A DNA stretch of 62,041 bases from an uncultured cyanobacterium. GTDB lineage: Bacteria > Cyanobacteriota > Cyanobacteriia > Cyanobacteriales > FACHB-T130. Below are positions 17,300 to 24,917 of this stretch, piece after piece. The position numbers were made by a program, and so were the translations under genes. Position 1 is the stretch's first letter, and every line of letters starts with the position of its first letter. The notes beneath the pieces were generated by a model. The model was not told where the DNA came from and made no database searches. It saw only the letters and a list, made by a program, of their open reading frames with translations. The stretch covers positions 1 through 62,041 of the forward strand of contig CAKZHE010000228.1 in assembly GCA_936920195.1 (NCBI GenBank), written 5' to 3'.

Positions 17300-17548
17300 A
17301 TGCCAGAAGTTACACGATTTTACGGAATAGTCATTAAAATCTTCTTTGGAGATCACCCACCACCGCACTTTCACGCAATTTATGGTGAATATAATGCTTT
17401 ATTTAGCATTGAATCTTTAGAAATTATTGAAGGAGATTTACCAAATCGAGCCGAAAAGCTGGTAGTAGAATGGGCTACGTTGTACCAGAAAGAACTACTA
17501 CATATTTGGAATAGCCAAGAATTTAATAAGCTTCCCCCTTTAAAGTAA
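17300..17548 (+). CDS. DUF4160 domain protein
   Basis: 82 residues, MPEVTRFYGIVIKIFF followed by GDHPPPHFHAIYGEYNALFSIE, the hallmark DUF4160 motif with its PPHFH. An AGGAG lies six bases before the ATG at 17300; the frame is open upstream only across repeat DNA. The family is small, widespread and usually paired with a DUF2442 gene, as here (13-base gap). The pairing and mobility suggest a toxin-antitoxin-like module, but I know of no proven activity. Confidence 0.85.
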   Translation: MPEVTRFYGIVIKIFFGDHPPPHFHAIYGEYNALFSIESLEIIEGDLPNRAEKLVVEWATLYQKELLHIWNSQEFNKLPPLK

Positions 17549-17561
17549 TTGAGGTTTTTTT

Positions 17562-17858
17562 ATGAACCCTGCTCGAATTGTTTTCGCTCAAGTCATTGAT
17601 GATTGTACTTTAATCGTTAAATTCACCAACGATGAAATTAGGAAATATGATATTTCTCAATTGTTAGGCAATCCAATGTTTGCTCCGTTAAGGAATCCTG
17701 GGTTTTTCAGAAACTTCCGAGTTGAATCAGGTGGTTATGGACTGGTTTGGAATGACGATATTGATATCAGCGAGTATGAACTTTGGCAGAATGGCATCAG
17801 GGTTTCAGATGGCGATCAAGTTCGTCATCTTGAATCCACCCATCATCATCTAAATTAA
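17562..17858 (+). CDS. DUF2442 domain protein
   Basis: 98 residues. The family core runs from VIDDCTLIVKFTNDEIRKYDISQLL to WNDDIDISEYELWQNG. It follows the DUF4160 gene by 13 bases and is presumably its partner. The last 15-20 residues (VSDGDQVRHLESTHHHLN) go beyond the usual family end and overlap an antisense antitoxin fragment, so the 3' end was probably remade by a rearrangement. Confidence 0.82.
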   Translation: MNPARIVFAQVIDDCTLIVKFTNDEIRKYDISQLLGNPMFAPLRNPGFFRNFRVESGGYGLVWNDDIDISEYELWQNGIRVSDGDQVRHLESTHHHLN

Positions 17859-17973
17859 CTGTTACGCTAGGTTGAACATTTTTGCGGACAAAACGATTAG
17901 GACGAGCTTGACGATAATCAAAGTTGTATTCTGGTAACAAGTCATCTGAAGATGACTTTTGAGAGTTATCATT
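17842..17973 (-). pseudogene. Truncated antitoxin-like gene (both ends lost)
   Basis: On the minus strand the frame reads NDNSQKSSSDDLLPEYNFDY then RQARPNRFV and VTVNLDDD. I recognise this as the N-terminal half of a common cyanobacterial antitoxin-like protein whose second half normally continues past LDxDV. Here it runs instead into the antisense of the DUF2442 gene. At the other end the start codon is missing and the frame enters the MITE at 17977. So a once complete gene was cut at both sides. The recognition is from memory of the family and is not tested. Confidence 0.5.
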
Positions 17974-17976
17974 TAC

Positions 17977-18064
17977 AGGACTTACGCATTTGCTCCGCAT
18001 ATAGCGTTTATGGTGCGTTACGCTGCGCTAACACACCCTACTAAAGAGGTGTTGCGTAAGTCCT
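17977..18064. mobile_element. AGGACTTACGCA MITE, copy 1
   Basis: 88 bases bounded by AGGACTTACGCA and its near inverse TGCGTAAGTCCT. Inside are ATATAGCG, GGTGCGTTACGC and GCTAACACACCCTACT. Other copies lie at 43865-43954 (same direction) and 61666-61754 (reversed), with a broken copy at 43813-43864. There is no ORF, so it is non-autonomous. Confidence 0.75.
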
Positions 18065-18294
18065 AATTTAGATCGTTGCTCATCATCTCTATGTTTGGTA
18101 ATTATGAAAAGCGATGCACTGAGTCTATCAAAGGACGAATGTCATTCTTTGTGTCTTTGTGCCTTGGTGGTGTCAGAATATTTTCATAATAGCGCTAGCG
18201 CGTATGCCCTTGGGATGCTCCGCGATCGCAGAGCTTCGCTTGATATTCAAGACAGCCGCTACAAATAGAGACTCAAAGCCTTAAAATTCAGTAC
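18065..18294. other. Gap without a gene, upstream of the GH116 gene
   Basis: Contains only a repeat-like stretch around 18190-18240 (GCGCTAGCGCGTATGCCC and CGCGATCGCAGAGCTTCGCTTG), related to the repeat units at 24109 and 24918. No ORF, tRNA or clear promoter was seen. Confidence 0.5.
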
Positions 18295-20751
18295 ATGATC
18301 TATCAACGCCCCCGCCCCGTAATTCCGGCTTGCACTTGGAATCGTCCCATTGGTCTTGGTTGGGACAAACCCTACACTGTCCGCTATGCTAGTAACTTGG
18401 ATGATGGCCCTTGGCATGGAATGCCCCTAGGGGGTTTTGGTGCTGGTTGTATTGGGCGCTCTCCGAGAGGAGATTTTAATCTCTGGCACTTGGATGGTGG
18501 CGAACACTTTTTTCGCAGCTTGCCTGCCTGTCAATTCAGCGTTTTTGAGTACCCGGAAGGGGGAGAGGCTCAAGCCTACGCCCTGGCTACGGAAGCGCCT
18601 GCGGATGGTTCGCTGGGACGGTGGTCGTGGTATCCTCCCAGTACGGCGGAACATTCTACGGGTAGTTACCGCGCTCTCTATCCTCGCAGTTGGTACTCCT
18701 ACCGCAACGTCTTTCAAACTGAAATTAGTTTTGAGCAGTTTTCGCCGATTTGGGCAGGGAATTATCAAGAAAGCAGTTATCCCCTGGCGGTGTTTCACGC
18801 CTACGCCTATAATCCTACCGATGTACCAGTGACAGTTAGTATTATGCTGACTTGGCAAAATATTGTCGGCTGGTTTACTAATACCATTGAAAATCCCCAA
18901 GTCCGCGTGCGGGATGATGGCAGTCCAGTTTATGATTATCAACCCCGTTGGGGCGAGAGTACGGGCAATTACAATCAATTAATTGTGGATTTTTATCGAG
19001 TTGGTTGTTTGCTGGATCGGGTACGCTTAGGAGAGGCTGGGGCTGACGATCGCGTGCCAGTCAGAGAAGGGGAAGGACAATGGGCGATCGCGACTATAAC
19101 TAATCCAGCTTTAGAAGTCTTTCATCATTGTCGCTGGAATCCGGCAGGAGATGGGGGAGATATTTGGGATAGTTTTGCCGGGAATGGTTCTTTACCGGAT
19201 TGCCAAAACGAAACTGCCGCCGATCCGGGGGAACAAATTGGGGCAGCGATCGCCATTCGGTTTACACTTAAACCAGGTAAAAGTCGCAAAATCCCCTTTA
19301 TCGTCTCTTGGGATTTTCCGGTGCTGAAGTTTGGTGCCGATGTGCAGTATTATCGTCGCTATACGGACTTTTTTGGCTTTAGCGGTAATAATGCCTGGTC
19401 GATGGTTCGCACTGCCTTGAAACATGATGAAATGTGGCAGGAAGAAATTCAAAATTGGCAGGAACCAATTTTGAGCCGGGAAGATTTGCCTAACTGGTTC
19501 AAAATGGCTTTGTTTAATGAATTATACGACCTGACGAGCGGTGGCACAATTTGGTCTTCGGCTTCGGAAACCGATCCCATTGGACAGTTTGCGGTTTTAG
19601 AATGTTTGGACTATCGTTGGTACGAAAGTTTAGATGTCCGCTTATATGGAGCCTTTGGTTTAGTCCTCTTATGGCCTAAGTTAGAAAAAGCCATTTTAGA
19701 AGCCTATGTCCGGGCAATTCCCGCCAGCGATGATACGCCCCGAATTATTGGTTATAATCAAGCCGCTGCCATTCGCAAAGCGGCTAATGCTACTCCCCAC
19801 GATCTCGGCGCACCTAATGAGCATCCCTGGGAAAAAACCAATTACACCAGTTATCAAGATTGTAATTTGTGGAAGGATTTAGCCTCGGATTTGGTCTTGC
19901 AAATCTATCGCTATTTTATCTTTTCGGAGGGGAAGGATCTCCAGTTTATCACCGATGCTTGGCCTGCCATTGTCAAAGCCCTAGGTTATTTGAAAGAATT
20001 TGATCGAGATGGGGATGGTATTCCCGAAAACTCTGGCGCACCAGATCAAACTTTTGATGATTGGAAATTGCAGGGAGTTAGCGCCTATTGTGGGGGTTTG
20101 TGGCTAGCAGCTTTGGAAGCGGCGATCGCCATTGGCGAAATTATCCAAGAACAAGTACAATCAACCCCAGAACTTGCCGATACCATTGCCACCTATCGCG
20201 GTTGGTTAGCCCAATCTCAACCAATATATCAACAACTTTGGAATGGCAAATATTATCAACTAGATAGCCAAAGTGGTTCTGATGTAGTCATGGCAGATCA
20301 ATTGTGCGGTCAATTCTGCGCTCAACTCTTGAATTTACCAGATATTGTGCCGAGCGATCGCGCTCAAGTGGCATTGCAAACCATCTTTGATAGTTGTTTT
20401 GTCAAATTCAATCAACACCTCGCCCAAAAGGGGGAATTTCCTCATCCCATAGGAGCAGCCAATGGTGTTAAACCAGATGGCTCTCCCGAAAATCCCCAAG
20501 CCACCCATCCCCTAGAAGTTTGGACAGGAATTAACTTTGGTTTAGCAGCTTTTTTAGTCCAAATGGGAATGAAAGCAGAAGCGATGCAAATTACCGAAGC
20601 CGTAGTGCGACAAATCTATGAAGGAGGTTTGCAATTCCGCACTCCCGAAGCCATTACCGCTGCCAAAACTTTTCGCGCCAGTCACTATCTGCGAGCGATG
20701 GCAATTTGGGGGATTTATCATGTATTGCCTAAACCTCCAGAAGAGATTTAA
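18295..20751 (+). CDS. GH116 family glycosyl hydrolase (GBA2-like beta-glucosidase)
   Basis: 818 residues. The N-terminal domain (GIGxSP-type) has GMPLGGFGAGCIGRSPRGDF and DGGEHFF. The C-terminal (alpha/alpha)6 catalytic domain contains FAVLECLDYRWYESLDVRLYG, with likely nucleophile Glu436, and GAPDQTFDDW, with the likely acid/base Asp near 588. These correspond to Glu441 and Asp593 of the characterised bacterial TxGH116. The family cleaves beta-glucosides and glucosylceramide; the natural cyanobacterial substrate is unknown. There is no signal peptide, so it acts in the cytoplasm. It stands alone between repeats. Confidence 0.88.
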   Translation: MIYQRPRPVIPACTWNRPIGLGWDKPYTVRYASNLDDGPWHGMPLGGFGAGCIGRSPRGDFNLWHLDGGEHFFRSLPACQFSVFEYPEGGEAQAYALATEAPADGSLGRWSWYPPSTAEHSTGSYRALYPRSWYSYRNVFQTEISFEQFSPIWAGNYQESSYPLAVFHAYAYNPTDVPVTVSIMLTWQNIVGWFTNTIENPQVRVRDDGSPVYDYQPRWGESTGNYNQLIVDFYRVGCLLDRVRLGEAGADDRVPVREGEGQWAIATITNPALEVFHHCRWNPAGDGGDIWDSFAGNGSLPDCQNETAADPGEQIGAAIAIRFTLKPGKSRKIPFIVSWDFPVLKFGADVQYYRRYTDFFGFSGNNAWSMVRTALKHDEMWQEEIQNWQEPILSREDLPNWFKMALFNELYDLTSGGTIWSSASETDPIGQFAVLECLDYRWYESLDVRLYGAFGLVLLWPKLEKAILEAYVRAIPASDDTPRIIGYNQAAAIRKAANATPHDLGAPNEHPWEKTNYTSYQDCNLWKDLASDLVLQIYRYFIFSEGKDLQFITDAWPAIVKALGYLKEFDRDGDGIPENSGAPDQTFDDWKLQGVSAYCGGLWLAALEAAIAIGEIIQEQVQSTPELADTIATYRGWLAQSQPIYQQLWNGKYYQLDSQSGSDVVMADQLCGQFCAQLLNLPDIVPSDRAQVALQTIFDSCFVKFNQHLAQKGEFPHPIGAANGVKPDGSPENPQATHPLEVWTGINFGLAAFLVQMGMKAEAMQITEAVVRQIYEGGLQFRTPEAITAAKTFRASHYLRAMAIWGIYHVLPKPPEEI

Positions 20752-20827
20752 ACCGATTCGCCTTGATTTGATATTTATCATCAAAGATTCCTGATTGTAA
20801 CTTGCCCTCAAGGATATTTTATGGTAA

Positions 20828-20926
20828 CTTAGAATCGTAGGATCGTAGGTTGGGTTGCGCGACAGCAAAACCCAACAAAATACTGGTAAATGTTGGGTTG
20901 ACACGATCGTTACAACCCAACCTAAG
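20828..20926. repeat. Dispersed inverted repeat TAGGTTGGGTT
   Basis: TAGGTTGGGTT (20846-20856) is inverted at 20914-20924, with further AACCCAAC/GTTGGGTT copies between them and CTTAG/CTAAG at the outer edges. It is ORF-free and directly precedes the J-domain gene. Confidence 0.7.
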
Positions 20927-20963
20927 TTCATAAGCTGTAAAATAAGCTACTAAATTTTTGATA

Positions 20964-21542
20964 ATGGCTAAAACAGCACTGAATAACTTCTTACAAAAGG
21001 AAATTTCTCGCCTTGCCGAGACGCATCAACTAGATGCCGAAGTTTTGGCTAAGTTTGCCCATTTTGTCATTGAGAACCATAAGAAAAAAGATAAAGTTCC
21101 ACCCAAACCTGTTGTTAAACTAGAAAAAGTTAAGCCACTTAGTCTGCCTAAACTGAAAGAAGCAATTTACACATACTTCAAAGTTCGCGATACCACTGCA
21201 CTTAAAAAATCCGGTTCCTTCAAAATGGCAACCGACGGCATGGAGCCAGTCAAACTATCAACTAAAGCAGATTGGGAAAAATTGTATCGCAAATTTATTG
21301 GTATTCTTCCCGGCGAAGAAAATCAGCAGGGTTATGGATGTATTAACGGCATCAACATTTTTAACTATTTTAGACCTTGGCAAGTTTTTGGCTTAAATTC
21401 TCAAACTGCCACGCTAGAAGACATTAAAAAAGCCTACTACGACCTCAGCAAAGTTTATCATCCTGACGTACCCGAAACTGGAGATGGAAGGATATTTGAA
21501 CAGATTCACATCATGTATAAGAGTATTACTGCTGGAAGTTAA
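20964..21542 (+). CDS. Protein with C-terminal J domain, unknown N-terminal domain
   Basis: 192 residues from the ATG at 20964. Residues 1-55 are helical and lysine-rich. A middle block (LKEAIYTYFKVRDTTALKKS, then WEKLYRKFIGILPGE) is unknown to me. Residues about 138-190 look like a J domain: WQVFGLNSQTATLEDIKKAYY, the HPD tripeptide at 166-168, and FEQIHIMYKSI. J domains recruit and stimulate Hsp70 (DnaK). The HNH gene starts four bases after the stop, so the two are very probably co-transcribed. The pairing suggests a chaperone-linked nuclease or a client-delivery role (inference only). Confidence 0.7.
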   Translation: MAKTALNNFLQKEISRLAETHQLDAEVLAKFAHFVIENHKKKDKVPPKPVVKLEKVKPLSLPKLKEAIYTYFKVRDTTALKKSGSFKMATDGMEPVKLSTKADWEKLYRKFIGILPGEENQQGYGCINGINIFNYFRPWQVFGLNSQTATLEDIKKAYYDLSKVYHPDVPETGDGRIFEQIHIMYKSITAGS

Positions 21543-21546
21543 ATCT

Positions 21547-22530
21547 ATGGCAAAAGCTGCAAAAGCATTTACAATTAAGGAAAAAGATCTCGCCGCTGCA
21601 CTTGAGATCTCTCCTGAGAAATTGCAGGAAATCATTAATTTCTTTGATTCAGATCCCAATGATAAATGGGAATTAAAGGAAAATGACCATTTTATCTTCA
21701 TCCATAAAAAGTGGAACGAGCGAATTTTTTCTCATCAGGGAGCTTTTGCCATTGCTAAGTACATGGATGAGAAGGAGAAAAAGAATCTTTGGGATATCTT
21801 CAAGGAATTTATTACTAGGCACAAAGAAAAAATTCGTCATGCCTTCGTTCGCCAAAAAGTCCAGGATAATTGTACCTCTTTAACTACCAGAAATAATCGA
21901 CATTTTCTATCTAAAAAAGATATCGTCGCGATTTTATCTACTAGCTATCCTCGATTCAAGCAGGTGGTGGACGAAATTCAAAAATCTAATGAACCCCTCA
22001 AGATTGGAGAAGATTTTGATGATATTGATGGGGTGCGTTATTACTCCTTGTCTGGATTAGATAGACTAAGTAGAAAGTTATCTGCTGATTTAAAAGATAT
22101 CGCTAGACGCGAATGGTGTTCGGCGGTAGAAGTTGTGGGTAGCAAGACTTTAAAAATGTTAGTTGCAGCTAGGGATAAAGACATACAAGAAAGAGAAAAA
22201 AGAATTAAGGCAGCTATGGAAGCTGCCAAAAGAAGAGATAAAAGTTGTTGTCAAATCACTGGCGAAAAACCAACTAAATCTAGCAAGATTAATATGGTAG
22301 CTCATCATATATTTTCTCAAAAAGAATATCCTCATTTGGCAACTATCCCAGACAATTTAATTACTCTGACAGAAGCAGTTCACAAGGATTTTCATGCGTG
22401 GAATGGCGGAACGCAAAAACCTTGTACAATTGATAACTTGATCCAGTTTGCTAATGAATTATATCCCGATCGAGAAGAAGCTAATATCAAGTTAAACCAA
22501 ATCAAGAAAATTTTAAGCAAGCTCACCTAA
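21547..22530 (+). CDS. HNH-type nuclease-like protein
   Basis: 327 residues from the ATG at 21547 (MAKAAKAFTIKEKDLAAALE); earlier in-frame codons overlap the J-domain gene. Residues 1-100 are charged and helical, perhaps DNA-binding, and a second wHTH-like block at about 115-180 has FLSKKDIVAILSTSYPRF. A coiled coil (KDIQEREKRIKAAMEAAKRRD) leads to a C-terminal His-Me finger: CQITG, then MVAHHIF with His253-His254, PDNLITLTEAVHKDFHAWNGG. The H-H / N / H spacing fits an HNH active site. No family name can be given. The closest guess is a toxin-like or defence-linked endonuclease. Confidence 0.65.
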   Translation: MAKAAKAFTIKEKDLAAALEISPEKLQEIINFFDSDPNDKWELKENDHFIFIHKKWNERIFSHQGAFAIAKYMDEKEKKNLWDIFKEFITRHKEKIRHAFVRQKVQDNCTSLTTRNNRHFLSKKDIVAILSTSYPRFKQVVDEIQKSNEPLKIGEDFDDIDGVRYYSLSGLDRLSRKLSADLKDIARREWCSAVEVVGSKTLKMLVAARDKDIQEREKRIKAAMEAAKRRDKSCCQITGEKPTKSSKINMVAHHIFSQKEYPHLATIPDNLITLTEAVHKDFHAWNGGTQKPCTIDNLIQFANELYPDREEANIKLNQIKKILSKLT

Positions 22531-22551
22531 AATTCAGAAGCCATATATAGT

Positions 22552-23019
22552 GTGTCTAAATCATTCAGTCTCGCATCGCCCCTATCAGTAGGGTGTGTTA
22601 GCGCCAGCGTAAAAGCCAAAGCAGCAACGGATAAGGCGAAAGAACTAGCGCAGAAAGCCAAAGCCGCATATCAAGCAGCAACAGCTACCGTCCAGCAGGC
22701 AAAAGCTGCATATCAAACGTTCAAGACAGAAGTTCAGAAAGTTACTACCCAAATTGTCCAACAGTCTCAGCAGAAGATAAAAGAAGAGGCGCAAAAAATA
22801 TACAACAAAGTTATCCAAAGTCCTGTTGTTCAAACAGCCTCTAAAGTTGTCAAGTATGTTGCTAACTATGCCAATAAAGCAGCTAAAGTAGTTGGCAATA
22901 TTATCAACGGAGCCAAGCAGTTCGTTAGCAATGTTATCGATTCTGGAAAGCAGTTTGTCAGCTTGGTTATAGAATTAGTCCTGATGGTGTTAGGCTTCCA
23001 CTTAACTATGGTGAAGTAA
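22552..23019 (+). CDS. Lys/Ala/Val-rich helical protein, probably 5'-truncated
   Basis: Up to 155 residues from a GTG, but the first 20 codons are repeat DNA (the CCATATATAGTGTGTCT and TCAGTAGGGTGTGTTAGCG units), so the native start is lost or unknown. The rest is a long amphipathic helix series (KAKELAQKAKAAYQAATATVQQ and so on), then KYVANYANKAAKVVGNIING and a hydrophobic end FVSLVIELVLMVLGFHL. This resembles the helical stalk regions of large secreted or polymorphic toxins, or LEA-like proteins. A small acidic gene follows after six bases, like a toxin-immunity order. Function unknown. Confidence 0.45.
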   Translation: MSKSFSLASPLSVGCVSASVKAKAATDKAKELAQKAKAAYQAATATVQQAKAAYQTFKTEVQKVTTQIVQQSQQKIKEEAQKIYNKVIQSPVVQTASKVVKYVANYANKAAKVVGNIINGAKQFVSNVIDSGKQFVSLVIELVLMVLGFHLTMVK

Positions 23020-23025
23020 AAATTG

Positions 23026-23295
23026 ATGAATACGATCGATACCATGTTATCCCTAGAACCAGACCTAGTACAGAGTAACTGGGAATTTACAGAAGTATGG
23101 ATAGATCCAACTCTATCTCCCCCTTATCTGCTGCTGTTACTTAGCGATCGTGATGGAAAGTGTCGAATATACGATCCAAGTAAAAATTATCAGATTGTAT
23201 TTTCTAGTAATGCTTATCAAGACGCTGAGTTTTGGCTATTGGAGGATGAGTATGAACCAATAGAAGGTCGGCTTAATAGCTCAAGTTTAACCTGA
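23026..23295 (+). CDS. Small acidic, immunity-like hypothetical protein
   Basis: 89 residues from the ATG at 23026. The fold pattern (YLLLLLSDRDGKCRIYDPSK, then WLLEDEYEPIEGRLN) suggests beta strands with a conserved ending. It shares the A-x-W/Y-FLL-EDEYE style motif with the protein at 16852-17211. Lying six bases behind the helical protein, it could be its partner or immunity protein (inference). Not recognised as a named family. Confidence 0.5.
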   Translation: MNTIDTMLSLEPDLVQSNWEFTEVWIDPTLSPPYLLLLLSDRDGKCRIYDPSKNYQIVFSSNAYQDAEFWLLEDEYEPIEGRLNSSSLT

Positions 23296-23448
23296 ATAGT
23301 GCGAAGCTCTGCGTTGTCGTAGCGATGCCCAAGGCAATAGCGCGATCGCTTTTCTGTTGTCTGGAATAGCAGAGAGCGATCGCTTTTGGTGATGTAATGA
23401 AAAGAGCGATCGCTTCTTTGTAAAAGTGAAACCTTGGCAATATATTGT

Positions 23449-23790
23449 TCATTCACCAATAATTTCTAACAAAGCATTCTTCACAGCTTGACGGTCCACT
23501 TCTTTAAGTTCTCCCAGTTTCCTAATTACAAGCACTTTCTCAACAGTAGCAAGAATCGGCTTGATAATTGACGGCTTAATTAAACCTGCTTCTCTCCACT
23601 CATTAATTATTACCTCACCTAGCACCAGCACAACTTGAATTTGACTGGTTATAGCCATAATAATAATGTCATAATGTTGGCGATTATAGCCATCAGAGCT
23701 AACCACTACTGCTGGACGCTTCTTACTGGTTGTTTGGTCAGTAAAAGGGAATGGAACGAGGACAACATCAGCAAATTTATAGCTGGTCAT
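23449..23790 (-). CDS. MazF/PemK-family toxin
   Basis: 113 residues from the ATG at 23790 (MTSYKFADVVLVPFPFTD). The family core is VPFPFTDQTTSKKRPAVVVS, followed by YDIIIMAITSQ and GLIKPSIIKP. MazF-like toxins are endoribonucleases that cut mRNA at short sites. The frame is open to 23877, but this overlaps the antitoxin. With the chosen start the overlap with the antitoxin gene is 14 bases, normal for such pairs. Expressed with the antitoxin from a leftward promoter. Confidence 0.85.
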   Translation of the reverse strand: MTSYKFADVVLVPFPFTDQTTSKKRPAVVVSSDGYNRQHYDIIIMAITSQIQVVLVLGEVIINEWREAGLIKPSIIKPILATVEKVLVIRKLGELKEVDRQAVKNALLEIIGE

Positions 23791-23995
23791 ATTCAGCATC
23801 TTCAGGGTTATCCCAGATTGTTTGAAAAGCGTTTGCAGAAAGCTTGAGAGATGCTTGAGCGAGGCGAATATTTTCATCTCGCTGGTACAGAAAATCTACA
23901 AAATTTACTACCTCTGCTACCTTTTCTGGAGGTAAGCTGCGGATCTTCTCAATTAATATGCGTTCCAGAGATCCATAAGTATTTGTACTTTCCAT
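23777..23995 (-). CDS. Antitoxin (DUF2281-like) of the MazF-type toxin
   Basis: 72 residues from the ATG at 23995 (MESTNTYGSLERILIEKIRS). LPPEKVAEVVNFVDFLYQRD is the typical core of DUF2281/VapB-like cyanobacterial antitoxins, and the tail is acidic and aromatic (FQTIWDNPEDAEYDQL), suited to fill the toxin groove. It precedes and overlaps the toxin gene and would repress the shared promoter. Confidence 0.75.
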   Translation of the reverse strand: MESTNTYGSLERILIEKIRSLPPEKVAEVVNFVDFLYQRDENIRLAQASLKLSANAFQTIWDNPEDAEYDQL

Positions 23996-24108
23996 TGCCA
24001 ATGAAGTGTAAGGTGATTGGACTTCCCAGATTCTACTCTATTCTCTTCCAAAAACCTATGCTAGCCTAAACTCAAGTAGCGATTATCAAGTGCTAGTACG
24101 ATTGGTTG

Positions 24109-24180
24109 TCTGGAATAGTGGATGGCGAAGCTCTGCGAGCGCGCTAGCGCTATCGCTGTAGAATGGGAGAAAGCGATCGC
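24109..24180. repeat. Direct repeat, copy 1 (left of vapBC)
   Basis: 72 bases repeated at 24918-24989 with a single mismatch. It begins TCTGGAATAGTGGATGGCG and ends in the HIP1-like AGCGATCGC, with an inner palindromic GAGCGCGCTAGCGCT. Weaker relatives occur at 23297-23425 and near 18190-18240. The two good copies bracket the VapBC module. Confidence 0.85.
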
Positions 24181-24218
24181 TTTTCTGTTATCTGGAATGG
24201 TGGAGAGCGATTGCGCTT

Positions 24219-24614
24219 TTACCAAATAGTCTGAACGTGGGGATAATCCAAAATTTTCTCATCACAGGTGACAAGAGAAATACCATACCGTCGGGCGATC
24301 GCTACTAAAATTCGATCTGCTGGATCTTTATGAAAATCTCCTGGAAGTTGCGTACTGGCAATCGCATCTAGCGGATTTAAAGGCTCAATCACTGTTCCTG
24401 AATGTTGTTTAGCTTGGTTATACCAGTCTTCAATTGATAAGGGTAAAGTCAGTTTCCCAATATTTGCCTTAACTGCCACTTCCCAAACTGAAATAGCAGA
24501 AATTAACAAACCATTCTGTTCTGACTCAAATTCAATAACGCGATTGGCAGCATCAGACAACTGATTGGGATTGTGCAGCAACCATAGCCAAATATGTGTA
24601 TCCAGTAAAATCAT
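24219..24614 (-). CDS. PIN-domain toxin, VapC type
   Basis: 131 residues from the ATG at 24614 (MILLDTHIWLWLL), six codons inside the longest frame. PIN acidic residues are seen in LLDTHIW, SVWEVAVK and DPADRILVA. VapC toxins are Mg-dependent ribonucleases, often of tRNA or rRNA. The ATGA overlap (24611-24614) with the antitoxin stop fixes the start and shows translational coupling. Confidence 0.9.
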   Translation of the reverse strand: MILLDTHIWLWLLHNPNQLSDAANRVIEFESEQNGLLISAISVWEVAVKANIGKLTLPLSIEDWYNQAKQHSGTVIEPLNPLDAIASTQLPGDFHKDPADRILVAIARRYGISLVTCDEKILDYPHVQTIW

Positions 24615-24844
24615 GAACCCAACGCATCCCAAAGATCTGCCATTGGCGCATCAAAATCTTCGGCAATTATGATTGGTAAATCTCTGAGAGGATAATGCTT
24701 CTGGGATACTGAATCAACATTTGACGACAAACCAATTGGTATAGATCGATTCGCCTGCGTTAAACGCAAAATACTCAACAAAACTTCTAGCACTTCATCA
24801 GATGCCTGCTCAATTTCCTGAATCAATTTTTCACGAACAGTCAT
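24611..24844 (-). CDS. VapC-associated antitoxin
   Basis: 77 residues: MTVREKLIQEIEQASDEVLEV followed by LLSILRLTQAN, a DUF2281-like helical start, then a flexible linker and an acidic end (EDFDAPMADLWDALGS). It precedes the PIN gene with a 4-base overlap, the classic antitoxin position. No HTH is obvious; DNA binding would reside in the N-terminal half. Confidence 0.75.
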   Translation of the reverse strand: MTVREKLIQEIEQASDEVLEVLLSILRLTQANRSIPIGLSSNVDSVSQKHYPLRDLPIIIAEDFDAPMADLWDALGS

Positions 24845-24917
24845 TTTCTAGAACCTCTTAGCTGAGACAACAGGAGCCTCTATCAATTTTAACCTAAAGG
24901 CGATCGCCTTTAGGTTA

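Noticed and set aside
18427-18978. 183-codon frame antisense to the GH116 gene
   Set aside because: Overlaps conserved GH116 motifs and has no protein-like pattern.
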